NCBI GenBank assembly: GCA_964035015.1
Contig: OZ036007.1
Span: forward strand, 4,400,997 to 4,464,996
Direction: 5' to 3'
From: Corallium rubrum
Lineage: Eukaryota; Cnidaria; Anthozoa; Scleralcyonacea; Coralliidae
DNA: 64,000 nucleotides
In this document: positions 33,857 to 47,009 of the stretch, one piece after another
Layout: each line of letters begins with the position of its first letter
How positions within the stretch are numbered: position 1 is the first letter of the stretch
Notes under the pieces: model-generated
The model's database searches: none
The model's input: only the letters and a program-made list of their open reading frames with translations
Told to the model about the DNA's origin: nothing
Program-made: the position numbers and the translations under genes

Positions 33857-36472
33857 TTATGTAAAGTTTAGCAGGAATTTTCGGAATTGACTTCTCAGCA
33901 GACCAACATCTCGCGAAAGTCCCGCGAGTTCACCTTCCCGTCGTCCAAGAATATTTACACCAGTATAAATATTCTTCAATTCGCCTTTACTGAGCTGGGT
34001 TTCGAGAGATTGAAGCACGCTTTCAACGCGTTCCACGAAACGCGTCGTTTTCCAGTAATTGCCGTTTGGAAATTTTAGAAATTCAGTAAGTATAGCCAAG
34101 CGAACGTAAGAGAAGGGTAACAATGAGGTAACTTTGCCGGCTGCAAAATACTTCTCGTTTAGAAAATTAACCGCGAACAAACAATGCGCGCCACACTGAG
34201 TGACTGCTGTCATCTTGTTTAGAAGTTTGATTTCAATGTTGTTCACAGCAATCCGCCAAAGTTCTTCGAAGTCCAAAACAGGTTTCGCCACAAGATAGGC
34301 ATATTCTGTACTTGTCATCTTCAGATGTTTTGAAATTTTCTTGATTTTCTCATCCAGTACGGCGATCATTTTCATTGTTTTTCCATCCAATTGAATACAT
34401 GGTAAAAGATTAAAGCTTAGACATTTTTCATACACCTTCACTTCGAGCACAATGTTACATTCGGAAATTTTACATTTTGCTGACTTACTGCTGCTACCAG
34501 TGTCCGTGACGTCTTCGATGGCGTGCTTGACGCTGTCTATGAGTACTTTGAATAATTTCTTGGTGCTGAAAAAGCGGTATCCAAGGGCATTAGCAGGCAG
34601 GCAAATGTCTTCCCAACACGCTTTTTCAAAACTAGAACGGGAAATGTGAAAGACTGACTCACATGTACGCATTGCGTACCTATTTTTCTGTTTACTACTT
34701 TTTGAAGAAAATTTTGGTTTAAAGGGTATTGGCAATAAAAAATAAGTTTGTCTCATTTCAAAGAACTCGTCAAATGGTATAAGAAGATATTTTACAATTT
34801 TTCCGTATTTGTTTTGGTTTTGGAAATATTTCGACCAAAGACAGCGTGCTGTCCGCCATCTTGTTGTAATATTGGGTCTGGGTCAATTTAAAATGGAAAT
34901 AGCGCAACAAAAAATCGAGTTTCTCGCTCATAATCTCATAAGGTTGGCAAGATAAAAATAATTCCAAGATGGCGGACAGCACGTTGTCTTTAGTCAAAAT
35001 ATTTCCAAAACCAAAACAGATACGGAAAAATTGTAAAAGGGGTTCTTATACCATTTGACGAGTTCTTTCAAAGTGAGATAAACTTAATTTTTATTGCCAA
35101 TAACTGACTGTGCCGGATGTGGCTGACAAGTCTCTTGATCGTAAATATGTTCACCTGTGCGTACTTGCGACAAGTGCACACTTCACACAGGTGAACGTGA
35201 CTTGCCAGCAACAACCTGTAGCCCAAGTGAACGCCTACATGACCTACACACGTAAAAACGCACAAGCTGTTACAGACCTGCAAGCAAGTTGTTACAAGGC
35301 TGTTCAACAGGCTGCATGTCACCGTCATGTGTTCGCACTGGCTGTCCCAGTCTGTTAACATGTCTGTAACAGGTTGTTGCCAACTTGTAACAAGGCTGAT
35401 GACTCCAACAGACTGATAACAAGTTGTTCCAACAACCTGCTACCACCCTGCACTCAACAAGTTGTTAACAGATTGATGCCAACAAGGTTGTGGCAGCTTC
35501 TTGAATGAACAGCATTGTTACAACTTATTCCCAGCCTTGCTACAAGCCTGTTGCGAACACATCCTGTTGACAAGCTGTGAGATTTTTACGTGTGTAGGCG
35601 TCTTGTTAACATAGGCGCAGAGTATGGGGGGGGGGGCTTTAACCCCCGGGGAAATCTCAATGGGGGGGCTTAGCCCCCCAGAATTTTTGCAGCAACTGAC
35701 TCATCAATCACCATTGACAAATTATAGGTTACTCGTTAGGCTAAAGTAATTGTTACAGCCTCATTCCTGTCAGCCACAAGCTCCCATATATAGTGATAAG
35801 TCAACCCAGTAAACACAACATCGAAAAATTGTGAAATGTGTTGTATTTTAACTAGTTTTTATGACATTTCATGACCTTCTCAGTTAAAAATCACCCCTCA
35901 GAATGCAGGAAATGGCATTTCCAAGACTCTAAATTTCAAAAATCTCGGGGGGGGGGGGGAAATGCCCCCGGACCTCGCTAGAAGAGTCCCTTTTTGTAAA
36001 CGCCCCAACGGGAAAATTCTTAGAAAGGCTCTGTTCAGCACTTCAGTCCCCCTGGATAAAAACAAAACACTACGCCTATGCTTGTTAAAAAATGATTCAT
36101 AAACAAAAACCTTCATCTATACTTTCTACTTACCTTTCTTTATATTCCTCGCTCAATCGCAACGTCAGTGCACCATCGGATTCCTTTCCCTCCACTCTCA
36201 GGTCCTCGTTAGGAAGTTCTTTCAAAGAACAAAACAAGTTGTACTCATTTTCCGACACCTTCTCACACTGCCAGCTATCAAAAGATATTTCGTCAAACTC
36301 AAACCGAACATCGTAGTTAGCGAGCGCATGGAAGATCTCATTTACAAAAGGAGCTATTGTATCAAACGTTGAACGCATTCGCGCTTCGTCTTCACACATA
36401 AGTCGATCGATAGATTGAAAAATATTTCTGTTCGTATCTGCAGACTTGATCTCTTTTGGAGTAACGGCGTAA
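33857..36472 (-). CDS. Mab-21/cGAS-like protein, cluster copy 3
   Basis: Exon A 36472-36134 (acceptor TTGTATAG, donor AG/GTAAGT) joins exon B 34631-33857 (acceptor CGTTCTAG) in phase 2, about 370 residues. The most diverged copy: the loop after DVRFEFDEIS reads SFDSWQCE instead of DDCRCE, the catalytic motif is NEYN, and the second site reads SFNLLPC. Exon B opens with KACWEDI; WRIAVNNIE, Cys-Gly-Ala-His-Cys and IYTGVNIL keep the Mab-21 plan, while the YHLQT segment is changed to FSYVRL. The central part has extra Ser/Lys residues. No upstream ATG precedes the conserved N-terminal helix, so a 5' exon is missing from this model. Confidence 0.82.
34727..35102. repeat. Long palindromic element next to exon B of copy 3
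   Basis: TATTGGCAATAAAAAATAAG on the left is mirrored by TTAATTTTTATTGCCAATA on the right. CAAAGAACTCGTCAAATGG, ACAATTTTTCCGTAT, CCAAAACCAAAAC and GCCATCTTG all have inverted partners. Arms are about 150 bp. It begins about 95 bp upstream of the exon B acceptor. Confidence 0.75.
35246..35600. repeat. ACAAGTTGTT-rich element, copy 2
   Basis: Termini CCTACACACGTAAAAA and TTTTTACGTGTGTAGG are inverted repeats; the interior closely matches 15326-15668, including GTTCCAACAACCTG and GCGAACACATCCTG. This is the better-preserved copy. Confidence 0.72.
35610..36080. mobile_element. hAT-type element in the copy 3 intron
   Basis: Begins CATAGGCGCAGAGT and ends ACTACGCCTATG, between 8-bp duplications CTTGTTAA (35602-35609, 36081-36088). 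Contains G-runs and C-runs. Its right end is about 50 bp from the donor of exon A. Confidence 0.75.
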
Positions 36473-36556
36473 CTATACAAGAGTTGAAATTAATTTATAG
36501 TTATAAAGTCATTTCAATTGCAGTAATGCATATATACAATAGAATTATTTGTTATA

Positions 36557-37085
36557 TAGCTTGAGTTTCACTGGATGCAACGATGACTGTCATTGGTCGG
36601 TTTGTGGTCACATGACCTTAGCTAAATTTCAATGTCTACCGAGCGGGCAATAATTGAGAACTTATTGCCTGCTCGGTCAATAAGTTTTCAATTGTTGCCC
36701 ACTAGAACTTTGAACTCTTCACGGCATCCTATAAACAAATTTAAGCTTGTTTGCTACGAAAAAAAGAATATTTGTAGGTCTTCAAAGCATGTGTGAAGAT
36801 TCTGAGACTCATATTTGTTTGGTTGAAGTGAAATTACGGAGCCAGGCGAAATGTTTTGGTAAGTCTTAGCGTTTGTCTTTTGTGTACTTTCCCTTGATAA
36901 ACGTCGAAATTATTCAGCGAAACTCAAGCTATACAACAAAACACTTAATGTCTGATCCCTCGGGAAACAGTTAGTTTTGTTTTCTCTCGAGTCTCGATGT
37001 TTCCCTCGACTTCATCTCGGGAAATATCAAGACTCTCGGGAAAATAAAACTAACTGTTTCCCTCGGGAGCAGACATTAAGTGTAT
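36557..37085. repeat. Two adjacent foldback repeats
   Basis: TATAGCTTGAGTTTC (36557) pairs with GAAACTCAAGCTATA (36918-36935). The next palindrome runs from ACACTTAATGTCTGATCCCT (36940) to CAGACATTAAGTGT (37083), with CTCGGGAAACAGTTAGTTTT mirrored inside. Both lie upstream of copy 3 exon A. Confidence 0.6.
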
Positions 37086-37654
37086 ATTATAAAATAATAT
37101 TTTGAAAACGCACGCGGTAATTGGTTTAAAGCCGCGTTTGTTTTGTTCATGGGTTGGCGTGCTCCATCGTTATTTAAATTTCAACTTGAAACACATATTT
37201 CAGTTCAGTACCTAGATGATCATATACTTATATAATATATGTATAGACATATATAATATATGTATAGGTAATAGCTTGGTTTCGAGTGCAATTTGGAAAA
37301 AACATGCACGAGTGAGTTTTTCAAAGACTATCAAAATTGAGGTCTATTTTGAGGTCTTTGAAAACTCACGAGTGCGTGTTTTTTCCAAATTGCACGAGAA
37401 ATCATGCTATTACTTATTAGTAATATACATGAAAAAAATTATCATAAAGAGAGTCTTTCTAATCAAAATGCTTTGTTTAAATAACATACATGGAAAAAAA
37501 TTAACAGGAAGAGCTTTTTTTCTAGTAAAAAAATGATTTTTGTGCAAATTAAAAAAATTACAAAATTTGCACTGTATTTCATTTTTCTGCACTGAATTAC
37601 ACTAAAATTGCACTGCTCTCAGCCAATCAGAATTGAGAAACTTTTTCACGTATA

Positions 37655-37716
<62 letters not shown>

Positions 37717-37895
37717 TAAAACATCTTTTACAACCATGTTAATATTTCCAAAACAAGGTAAACATATATAAATAATTAGTCTCAAGCAGCTGAACATGAT
37801 TAAGATTCAGAAATCAGTTTTCGGTTTCAAAATTATAAGTGTGAATTTTTCATACCAGCTGAAAACAACATCGTTCAAACCATTATAGACTATAT

Positions 37896-37966
<71 letters not shown>

Positions 37967-40023
37967 CCAAGCTAAAAAGGGACGCTCAGTTCGGAAGCTC
38001 TTTTTTTTTAAATCTTATTTTAATTATGTATTTTATTGAATATTAATCGCTAGTAGTAACAAAAGCTATATATAGTTGAAACGATTCTAATAACAGTGTA
38101 GCTCTATTAACTGGCAACATATATAGTTACAGTATATATATTGTAATAAAAGTAGCGTGCTGCGTAGACAGTGTTGAAATACAAATCGAAATGTAGTTAG
38201 TTCTAACGTTTCGAGCGAAGGCATCAAAGAGAAACGTCGTCGAAACCTTAACGTTCAATGATTTCGGCAGTATATTCAAATCTTAATATAAATAAGTTTT
38301 GTGGAAACACCACGTAAAATATTTCTTTGCTTTATTATTTTATCGCCATGAAAACGTTCAAAGAATTAAATATTCAAATCTTAGTATATATTTCGATAGT
38401 TATTACTGATATCGTTCAGCAAGTTGCAATAATTTATGTAGTACAAACTATTATTAATATGTGTCACTATGGCTTTCATTTTCAGCGAGAGGTTTTACTA
38501 GTAGTACAAAATAAAACGTCATTCGCCGAAATATAGACAAGTTTCATATAGAGGCCTGTTCAGTTGGGTGAAACACACAATCGGGCTGCAATGTCGGTAT
38601 AGAGCTAAATTTAAATTCTAAGTTATTCTGAGATTCGTGAACCAAACTGACTGTCTTCTGAGAAAAGTTGTACATTAAAGACTTAAACGTTTCTTTAAGT
38701 CAGCTAGCTTTTGCATGCCATTGTTGGCTATAGACATGCAATGAATTTGAATTTACATGAAACATCATGTAAAGCTTTATATTAGATATAGTTAAAGTTA
38801 TAGTTGAAGCTAGTTCAAACTATAAACAATTACTGATAATTATGATAGTTACCTTTGCCGTTTACTCAGTCGTCTTAACATTTCTCTCTCGATTTCAACG
38901 TTTGCTATTATATTGTTATTATATTATATATATAATAACACATATATGCAGTTTGCTGTATTTTACTGTGACATAAGCCCAAGCCAATGCAGTTTTTTTG
39001 TACGAATCTTTGACATCGCTGTAATAATCTAATTATATGGAGTCACCATTGCTTGGAACTTTGAATCTTTATCCAAAGGCGAAAACGACAGTTGTATAAC
39101 CATGCAGACGAATTTTCCAGTCTGTTGTTGGCAATAAAATAATATGGCACAGCGCTTTTGAAACAACTAACTGCATGCTAGCTATATATCCTTTCATTAA
39201 GACCAAATGAGAGGTCAAGCTGTGAAGTTAAGAAACGATTTGCATGCGTGAAACAAAGAATCCCGGCGAAGCTTTCTAAATTATGTTTACTGTATGTAGC
39301 CGACACGACTCATAATTTTGTGTGTCAGTTTCGCCATTAATTTCAAATAAATGGTAAGTTGAGCATACTGGGGTAAAGAAAAGTCGATCATATAATTAAG
39401 TATGGCATGAATAATATATTATACGTTGTTCGAAAGCCAATTTTGTTACATTTTCATATTGTTTATAATTAAGGTGCATGCATATGGTGCGCAATGGGCC
39501 GGCTATATAGCCGCCCGGTTAGCTTGGCTCACGCGATTGAATACGTTTCACTGTGGTTTTAAAACACGCATAAACAACGCATAAACTAAATTTACGAAGA
39601 CTTGATTTAGTTTAGGTGTCGACAAATCTAAATGTTAATTAAAATCTCTTTTTGCGGCCGAGGAAAAAATTTCGTGATTCGAGTCATTCCGGTTAGCCTG
39701 CATGCTAGTCATGCACTAACCGTGCTATAATTTATGCGGTTAATAAATTTTTAGCCTGTAAATGTCTACTCAACTCTTAAGATATTGTAAATCTTTTTTT
39801 CGTTACAGGTGGATTATAAAATGTGGTCACTATATGATGAGATAGAAAAGCTTATTTAACCATGGAGTTATTATATATATATATATATATATATAGTATA
39901 AGTAGGCTTACCTCAAAATGTTGAGTGTTGCAACTGTCAGTTTCAGTTTCAGGTGGGGCGATCTTCAGACAATGGTATTGAGCACTTTCCGACATTCCAT
40001 GAACAAAATCACACGTGCTCGTT

Positions 40024-40105
<82 letters not shown>

Positions 40106-41082
40106 ATAAAGTAAATGGTTTGAACATATTAGGGTTAGTACATGTACATGTTTACGAGAAAATTGATCGTCTAGGTTAGTGTAGTCTTGAGAAAGACATG
40201 TTGTATGATGTTAGTGACTGACGTTTCGACGGCCCCAGCGGCGGTTAAGAAACAATCTTTCTCTTTCACTATATATACAATGAAAATTATTTTCAAGAAA
40301 GCGCATGGTTCAAAAAAACGATTGAAACAATACACATCGTTTTAATCAATTTCAGATCAATTATGCAGTATATTATAACAAAATGTTCAAGATACCAATA
40401 GAATATTAAAGATAAAATTAATTTCAAACAGTTTGTCACTACACTTTGAGTTACAAAAGTCTACGATAAATAAGGTATTATATTAAATTTATATACATTA
40501 AATTTATATACATTTATTAACGATATCTATATTAAATCTCAGGGGATTGATTGCAACCCACCAATATATATATTGCTATGTGCCTGAAAGTATGGTATAT
40601 ATGTTAATAAATATGCACATATATGTTAAATATCGTAATGCTTATCGTAATGCTTATTATCGAAATGTTTATTCTAACAATATTTCGTGTCTATAAGCTA
40701 ATTCACTAACGTCACAGATTTTCTGAAAGTGGACTACAAAATAATATATATCTTGTATAAAGATCAGGCAATTATTTACACCGACGGCCGTTTCCACCGA
40801 CCATTAAAACGATAATTAAAAAGGAACTCAGTAGAAATAGATCGGGTCTATCGAACTTGATTTCCGATGACCACACCTCAAACACATAGGGGAAGTTAAA
40901 TTTTGAATCTAATCAATATGGAATTGAGATTCTCAACCAATTCGACCAAGAGACTCTTCTTTTCCACATTGTTTCTATGTTTATATTCTTTTAATGTTTA
41001 TACAAGATCCTCTGGTATCCATGGTGGAATTGTGCTAACGGTCAGATTTGAAAATTTTAATGACGTCAAGCCCAAGCTCAAT
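37086..41082. other. Intergenic; simple repeats only
   Basis: No supported gene. Contains a hairpin (37290-37400, arms GAAAAAACATGCACGAGTGA type) and long (TA)n tracts at about 37655-37713, 37903-37965, 39870-39893 and 40033-40099. A Penelope-type fragment lies near 38190-38285, and a repeat near 38285-38380 reappears at 42045-42170. Confidence 0.5.
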
Positions 41083-43862
41083 TTAATAACATTTCTGTGT
41101 GCATTTTCGGATGTATCCAAATTCCCGACACAAAAGCTTCATGTCATTATTACGACAATTTCCGAGGACATTCACGTTGGTGAATATACTGGGGTTAGCT
41201 TTCTGATTCAAGCTTGCCTTGATCGACTTCAACAGACTATCTAATCTTCGCGGCAATTTCTCCATGTTCCAATCCTTTGTTCTTGGAATTTTGATAAGTT
41301 CACGAAGAATCATCATCCTGAGATTATACCAAGACAAAAAGGGTAGACCATTCGCCACGAGATAACGTCTCTGTAGTAGATTAACGGCAAAAAGACAATG
41401 GCGAACGCACTGGTATTTATCCAGACTCACCAAGCGTTTCTCCAAGTCGGTGAAAGTTATTCTCCAAAGTGAATCAGAAATCGACGATGTTGGTTTGGCC
41501 ACAATTTGAACACACTCAACGGGGTCGACATCATCCAGGATATCAAATACATTGCTGATTTTTTCATCGAAGTGTTTCAGTGACTCGTACTTCCTGCTTA
41601 CCCACATGGCTGGAAGTATGTTGAACTTGTATACCCCAGTCAGGTGAAGGTTTAGCACCAGAGTGAGATAACCTGCTCCGTCCTGGCACACAATAGAAGC
41701 CTCTGGCTTCTCGCAAGCAATGACGGTTCGTATCGCTTGTAGTAACGCGGTCATAATCTTTTTGGTATCCAGGTAACGCCTGCCTGACGAAGTAGTACAC
41801 ACGTCTTCCCAGCATGCTCTGTCGTAGCTATGTCAAAGAAGGGAGAAGTTACATACAGTTAATTGGGCGAAATACAATATGTGCAACGTATAGTAGATAT
41901 ATATCAGTTAGACAGATAAGTCGTTAGATAAGTACATATAGGTGTAGTGGTATATATATAGAAATAAAGTGAATCTAGGTTTGTAGAAAGATATAGGTAG
42001 CTCTACATATGAACGAACAGTATTTAAGATAATATAAAATTATAAATAAGTTTTGTGGAAACACCACGTAAAATATTTAAGCAAAGAAATATTTTACGTG
42101 GTGTTTCCACAAAACGTATTTATATTACTTTATCGCCATGAAAACTTTCAAAGAATTAAGTATTAAGATATATAAATAAGACTAAACACTGCATTAATAT
42201 CTAGTATACGCTACATAAGGTAGGAATATTTTGACCTTAGAGATTACGATAGTCGTCACATTAGGAAGAAGCGAGGTTAAGCATAGTCAATCGAGATATG
42301 ATCTGGAAACTCGACAAACTTGTTCCACGATTCAACTAAATATACAATTAGTCTTACAGTTACAAAATTTATTATATACCAGAAAAATTACATGAGGTTA
42401 CATCTTATGAAGAGTGAATAACGAAGAAATGATAACACAATTACATGCAGAGTCAGTAGTTTAGAAAATACAAATTGTATATCATTTGTGTTTGGAGATT
42501 ACGACTAGTGTGCTATTATAGGGCGCTGCCTCTCACCAATAGTTAAGCCCGGTTAGACGGGGTTAGTACTTGGATGGGTGACCGTCTGGGAATTAGAGTT
42601 CAGTTGGTCTCTCCTGTGCTTCGAGGGGTTTTCGCCGGGTTCTCCGGTTTTCCTCCCTCCGTAAAATCAACACCTATAAGTCTTAGCTGTAAATGGAGGA
42701 CCCCACCAGCTCTGCTGAAAAACTTATCCTCCTTAAATAAAGAATAATAATAATAATAGCCTAGTAATGCAACTAGTAACCTAGCAATGCGACTAGTAAC
42801 AACTGTATTTCATAATATTTACGTTATGAGCTGTATTTTGTTAATTGTCTTTGTGGGGGGCGCCTGAAACGGAAAACAAGGAGGAGCACCGGGAAAGTTC
42901 CTGGTATCCCGGTGGGCCAAGTAAGTCAAGGATACACCTATATACAACATATAGAAGGAGGAAGAAAAGGAAGGAAGAGGAAACAGGCGGAAAGACGCAA
43001 GTTGATTATACAAAACAGTCGCAACGGACGCACGAAGAGACTGAACGATAAATATGACGTACGTATTAAATATATAAACAAGTATACTGCATTAATATAT
43101 AGTACGCTAAGTAAGTCAACGATACACCTTAGGTCTCCATATACAACATATAGAAGACGGAAGAAAAGGAAGGAAGAGGAAACAGGCGGAAAGACGCAAG
43201 TTGATATACAAAACAGTCGCAACGGACGAACGATATAACGTACGTATAAAGATATATAAACAAGTAAACTCCAGTAATATATAGTACGCTAAGTAAGCTA
43301 GGGATATTTCAGTACTTTAAGTCTCATGCAATAGACATCATATAGAGAGAAGGAGAAAAAAGAGGGAAAGAGAAAAAGAGGAACATGCGGAGAAACAGAT
43401 GGAGATATACAAAACAATAGGAACGAAAAGAGTGAACGATAAATACAGCGTATTTGAGATTTATAAATAAAACTGTGTACTGCATTAATAGCTATAGTAC
43501 TGAATTCAAGCTATGGGTATTTTTACCTGTCCTGATAGTCGTCATTCAATCGAACTTTAACTGCACCTGACGAACCATCTCCTTCCAAATCCATTTGCTC
43601 GTAAGGCAGTTGTTTCAATGTACACATCACGTTGTATTCGTTTACTGTTACCTTTTCACAGCGACAGTCGTCAAGTGAGAGCGGATCAAATTCAAACCTC
43701 ACATCAATACTTGCCAAATCACAAAAGAGGCCATTAACAAACCCGGCGGCTTTATCAAAACCCAAGTGATCTCGTCTTTGGTCTTCACGCATGAGTTGAT
43801 CGATTTTGCGGGAAAAATTCTCCTTGGAGTTCGACGATACGTTTGCCATATTTGAACAGTGT
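41083..43862 (-). CDS. Mab-21/cGAS-like protein, cluster copy 4
   Basis: Exon A 43862-43527 (acceptor TTCTAAAG, donor AG/GTAAAA) joins exon B 41827-41083 (acceptor ACATAG) in phase 2, about 359 residues, the length of human MAB21L1. An ATG at 43849 lies four codons into exon A; as in copy 1 it could be internal. The fold segment reads DPLSLDDCRCEKVTVNEYNV where cGAS has its GS..NEFD region; the second site reads KFNILPA. Exon B opens with RACWEDV and retains WRITFTDLE, Cys-Val-Arg-His-Cys and IFTNVNVL. The intron holds a 5S-derived SINE, a tandem repeat of about 190 bp and a hairpin. Confidence 0.84.
42045..42170. repeat. Hairpin with TTTTGTGGAAACACCACGTA arms
   Basis: AAATAAGTTTTGTGGAAACACC..AAATATTT is followed by its inverted complement with a loop of a few bases, then TTATCGCCATGAAAACTTTC. 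A single half plus the same flank occurs at 38285-38380, so the palindrome arose from one repeat family. Confidence 0.6.
42519..42757 (+). mobile_element. 5S rRNA-derived SINE, plus-strand copy
   Basis: The head contains GGTTAGTACTTGGATGGGTG followed by ACCGTCTGGGAAT, the conserved 3' half of 5S rRNA with its internal promoter region. The body carries GTGCTTCGAGGGG, CGCCGGGTTCTCCGG and GGAGGACCCCACCAGCTC, and the tail is TTAAATAAAGAATAATAATA. The organisation is that of SINE3-class elements. It lies in the intron of cluster copy 4, opposite to its transcription. Confidence 0.75.
42915..43505. repeat. Three-unit tandem repeat of about 190 bp
   Basis: Each unit runs from AAGTAAGTCAAGGATACACC-like sequence through AACATATAGAAGGAGGAAGA to TGCATTAATATATAGTACGC. 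Units one and two are close, unit three is more diverged. A partial fourth match lies near 42170-42240. The repeat ends next to the donor of copy 4 exon A. Confidence 0.75.
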
Positions 43863-43869
43863 CTTTAGA

Positions 43870-46800
43870 AGCAAAGAAAGAAAAGAATTAAGCGAATGGT
43901 CTTATTAATTTTTAAAATATATATTCAAAGTCTTTTGTCAGCTATAGGAACCACGTTCTTTCAATAATTAACATAAAAACATTTTAACATAAAATAACAA
44001 ATTCAAATAAAACACAACATTGTAATGTGTAGAATAATATTTCAAATTCTCTCAAACGGTTTCTATATACTTCGATAAAAATTAAGAAAATGATTTTTTC
44101 ATTACTGTTATAAAATATGGCTCGCACAAAACAAGAAAAAATTAATAGAGAGCTACACTTATCGTATCCTAAATTTTTTACATATTTATATATATATATA
44201 TTTATACGTACACTTGATTTAATAACGGGTTTAACTCCACTGTACACTAAAAATATATATAATATGAAATACAAACCTGGATAGTTATATATAGTCTTAA
44301 TAACTTGCCTATACCAACGCTACTGATAATAGTAGTTTAGTCCGCTTCTAACTGTCAAGTTGAATCTTTTATCTTCCTTTAGCGTTTCACTTTTCGAATG
44401 AATAAAAAACAATACCAATTTAAGATTCGAATTCGATTCAACAGTGAACACACCGTACACCAGTATTGTCAGTATTCAGAGCTCACGCCGGTGTCGTTTA
44501 CAGAAGCAACTGTGCACTATACTGCAGGAAACGTTGCTAAAGTATATATATATGTGAAAAAGATTACGAAAGATTTTAGCTATACACACATGTTCTTTAA
44601 GTTTACATATAATTTCCTGTCGTGTTCCTGTTTACGAGGTAGACTAACTTTCATATTTCGAAAGAGACTAAAAACGCAAGGCAAGCAAAGTTAAGATGTC
44701 TTTCAACGATTAGAAAGCTTTCAATTTAACGAACACAATGCTATATTTATGTTCTTTGAACGAAAGAACAACAGATAACAAATTCCTGTAAGCTTTTATA
44801 ACTTTTAGCTAACACGCGTGGTAACAAAGGAATCTTTCTTATTTTCGTATTGAACAGTGATTGCGTGTAACCATGGAATATTGCACCATTTAGGCAATTA
44901 ATATAAAATTTGTAGTCTTTGTATACTCAAGAAACACAACCCATTTCCTTTATGGATTATATATATGAGTTTACACTATTCCAAATTATGTTTAACAGTT
45001 CGTGCACCCAGGCGCTCAATTCATCACCAATATACTTGCTGCTTATTAAAAAAGCTCTGACTCATAAATATGGTATACAAAAGTCTTTTATATCCATTAA
45101 ATTAATCCAAGACTGAAGAGTGTTCCAGGAAGGATCTTTCAAAATATGATTGGTATAGTGAGTTGTTTTTGCCAGATTTTTGAGTAAAAATAGAACCACC
45201 CTTTCCAGTGGAGAAGCGACCCTCGGGTAGGTGGGGTTTATCCATATAATCCCGCTTGGTTGAATTAAGACCCCGTTTACACGATGCCGGTACAATTTGA
45301 AAACGGAACAAAATAATGGCGTTTAGGCCTTGCGTTTACACGATACCGGCACAAAAATAACATGAAATGTTATATGCTGTATTTGCATACCAGCATGATT
45401 TTGTTCCGTTTTCAAATTGTACCGGCATCGTGTAAACGGGGTCTAATAAGTCAACAAAGATAGCGTACAAATCATTCTTAGGATTTCTCAAGCACTGCAT
45501 GTAAACAGTAAAATTGCTGTTGACGCCAAAACGCAAAAACGCCAAGAGTTAACAATGTTTATAAATATGAAGTCTCGGTTATGTAATAAAATATAAAGTC
45601 TTGACTGAATGCCGGCCAATCGGAAGCTTCAGCTCAGTGTAGCTAACAGGCGATGACTCAAAAGGTTATTGATAACTAGGGTTAAATAACCGGCCGGGTC
45701 AATCACCTCATGATCTATTCTATATCATGAAAGCGCGATGCATTTAAATGTAGGAAAACAGAGAAAGAGATAAGCAAAGAAACTGAAGAAAGACAGAGTC
45801 AATCTCGCTTAATTATTATCTTGTTTTGTACATATGCTCTTTGTTCTCAAAGACACAATGTTGTGATATAATCTTGTATATTGGCACACATATCAAGAGT
45901 TTTGTGAAACAAGGAAAAACAGATGCCTGTGATTTCCGATCATAAATTTTTAGTCACGCGAATCACTTTGAAAAGTTTAGTTGACAATTTTGCGCCGCAT
46001 AGCCTTAGATAAATATTATTGACAACAATTTGGAATTATTAATGAACGATTATACGGTGTTCTGTTTCAGCTTTTGTGTTTTAATATCGTTCGTTATTGC
46101 ATGTGCATGAAGTTTTGTGCGATGGTAAAGCGATAGTGTGGTGTAAGAATGGCTGAACTACTATTGCAAATATACTGCAATCAGATTAGCTCTTTCCTTG
46201 TTCATTACTGGTCAAGAGGGGTCGAGAGACAGCAAAATACTGGTATACCCGCGCGGTCATGCAGTTAAAAATGACGACTTGTTAAGAGTAAAATAGGGAC
46301 CTTACGATGCAATACTTGAAGCTTGTTTTATAATTTTCAAAGTGTTAAAACGGTTGCAGTGTGCCAGTGTCTGTGTTAAGGCAATCTCAGGCAACAGTTC
46401 TCATCACCCCACGAGTCAACGTCGTCCTGAAGACGTGAAAACGCTCTGAGTGGCGTTGTACACAGAGCGAGGACGGTGTTCAGATTACTCTTGGAACTAG
46501 AAATTATCCATTATATCTTTGTTTTGCAAGAATGCTTTTGTTTGAAGGACGTCGTCCTCGAAGTTGCCGTCGTATCGGTTTTTACTCAGAAACGATGGTT
46601 ACGCCTCATTTTTGGAAATAATTCAGAAGATCTAAGACAGAAGTTAGTTTCTATTAAAACAACTGGTTTATTCACTCTTTGAATGAAATAGCGTGACATA
46701 AAACGTCGGATAACATGAATAACAATTAGTCATATATTGTATGTAAACAACCCAATATCCAAGTCACGCATTTCCGTTTAGCACTAATTACGATTTCTTC

Positions 46801-47000
46801 AACTAGTCACGAATTGTCAAAAGTAAACTTTCGGAACTACACGGGATCTACAATTTAATGTGGATGATCAGTGGATGTCTCCGATCCCTGAGATTAAATA
46901 AGTGTAATTATTATATATTCAAACTTTATTCTCGTTCACGATTGGCCAAAACGCCCCCACTAATTCTCCGTATCTGGAAGCTGACGCGTTATTTCAGCTG
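43870..47000. other. Intergenic; no supported gene
   Basis: Between cluster copies 4 and 5. Apart from the Harbinger-type MITE at 45269-45443 and an interspersed repeat near 46410-46640, I see no exon. The small frame at 44398-44694 has no splice or family support. Confidence 0.4.
45269..45443. mobile_element. Harbinger-type MITE, short copy
   Basis: Termini GACCCCGTTTACACGATGCC and GGCATCGTGTAAACGGGGTC are inverted repeats between TAA trinucleotides (45266-45268, 45444-45446). The 175-bp element is a near-complete palindrome including GGTACAATTTGAAAACGG. A longer relative lies at 50461-50840. Confidence 0.75.
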
Positions 47001-47009
47001 CTGACGCGA

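Noticed and set aside
40903-41244. Plus-strand 113-codon frame
   Set aside because: Its second half is the complement of the conserved exon B of cluster copy 4, and its start has no support.
42519-42640. 5S rRNA gene
   Set aside because: Only the 3' half is similar and it is fused to a repeat body with an ATA-rich tail, as in a SINE.
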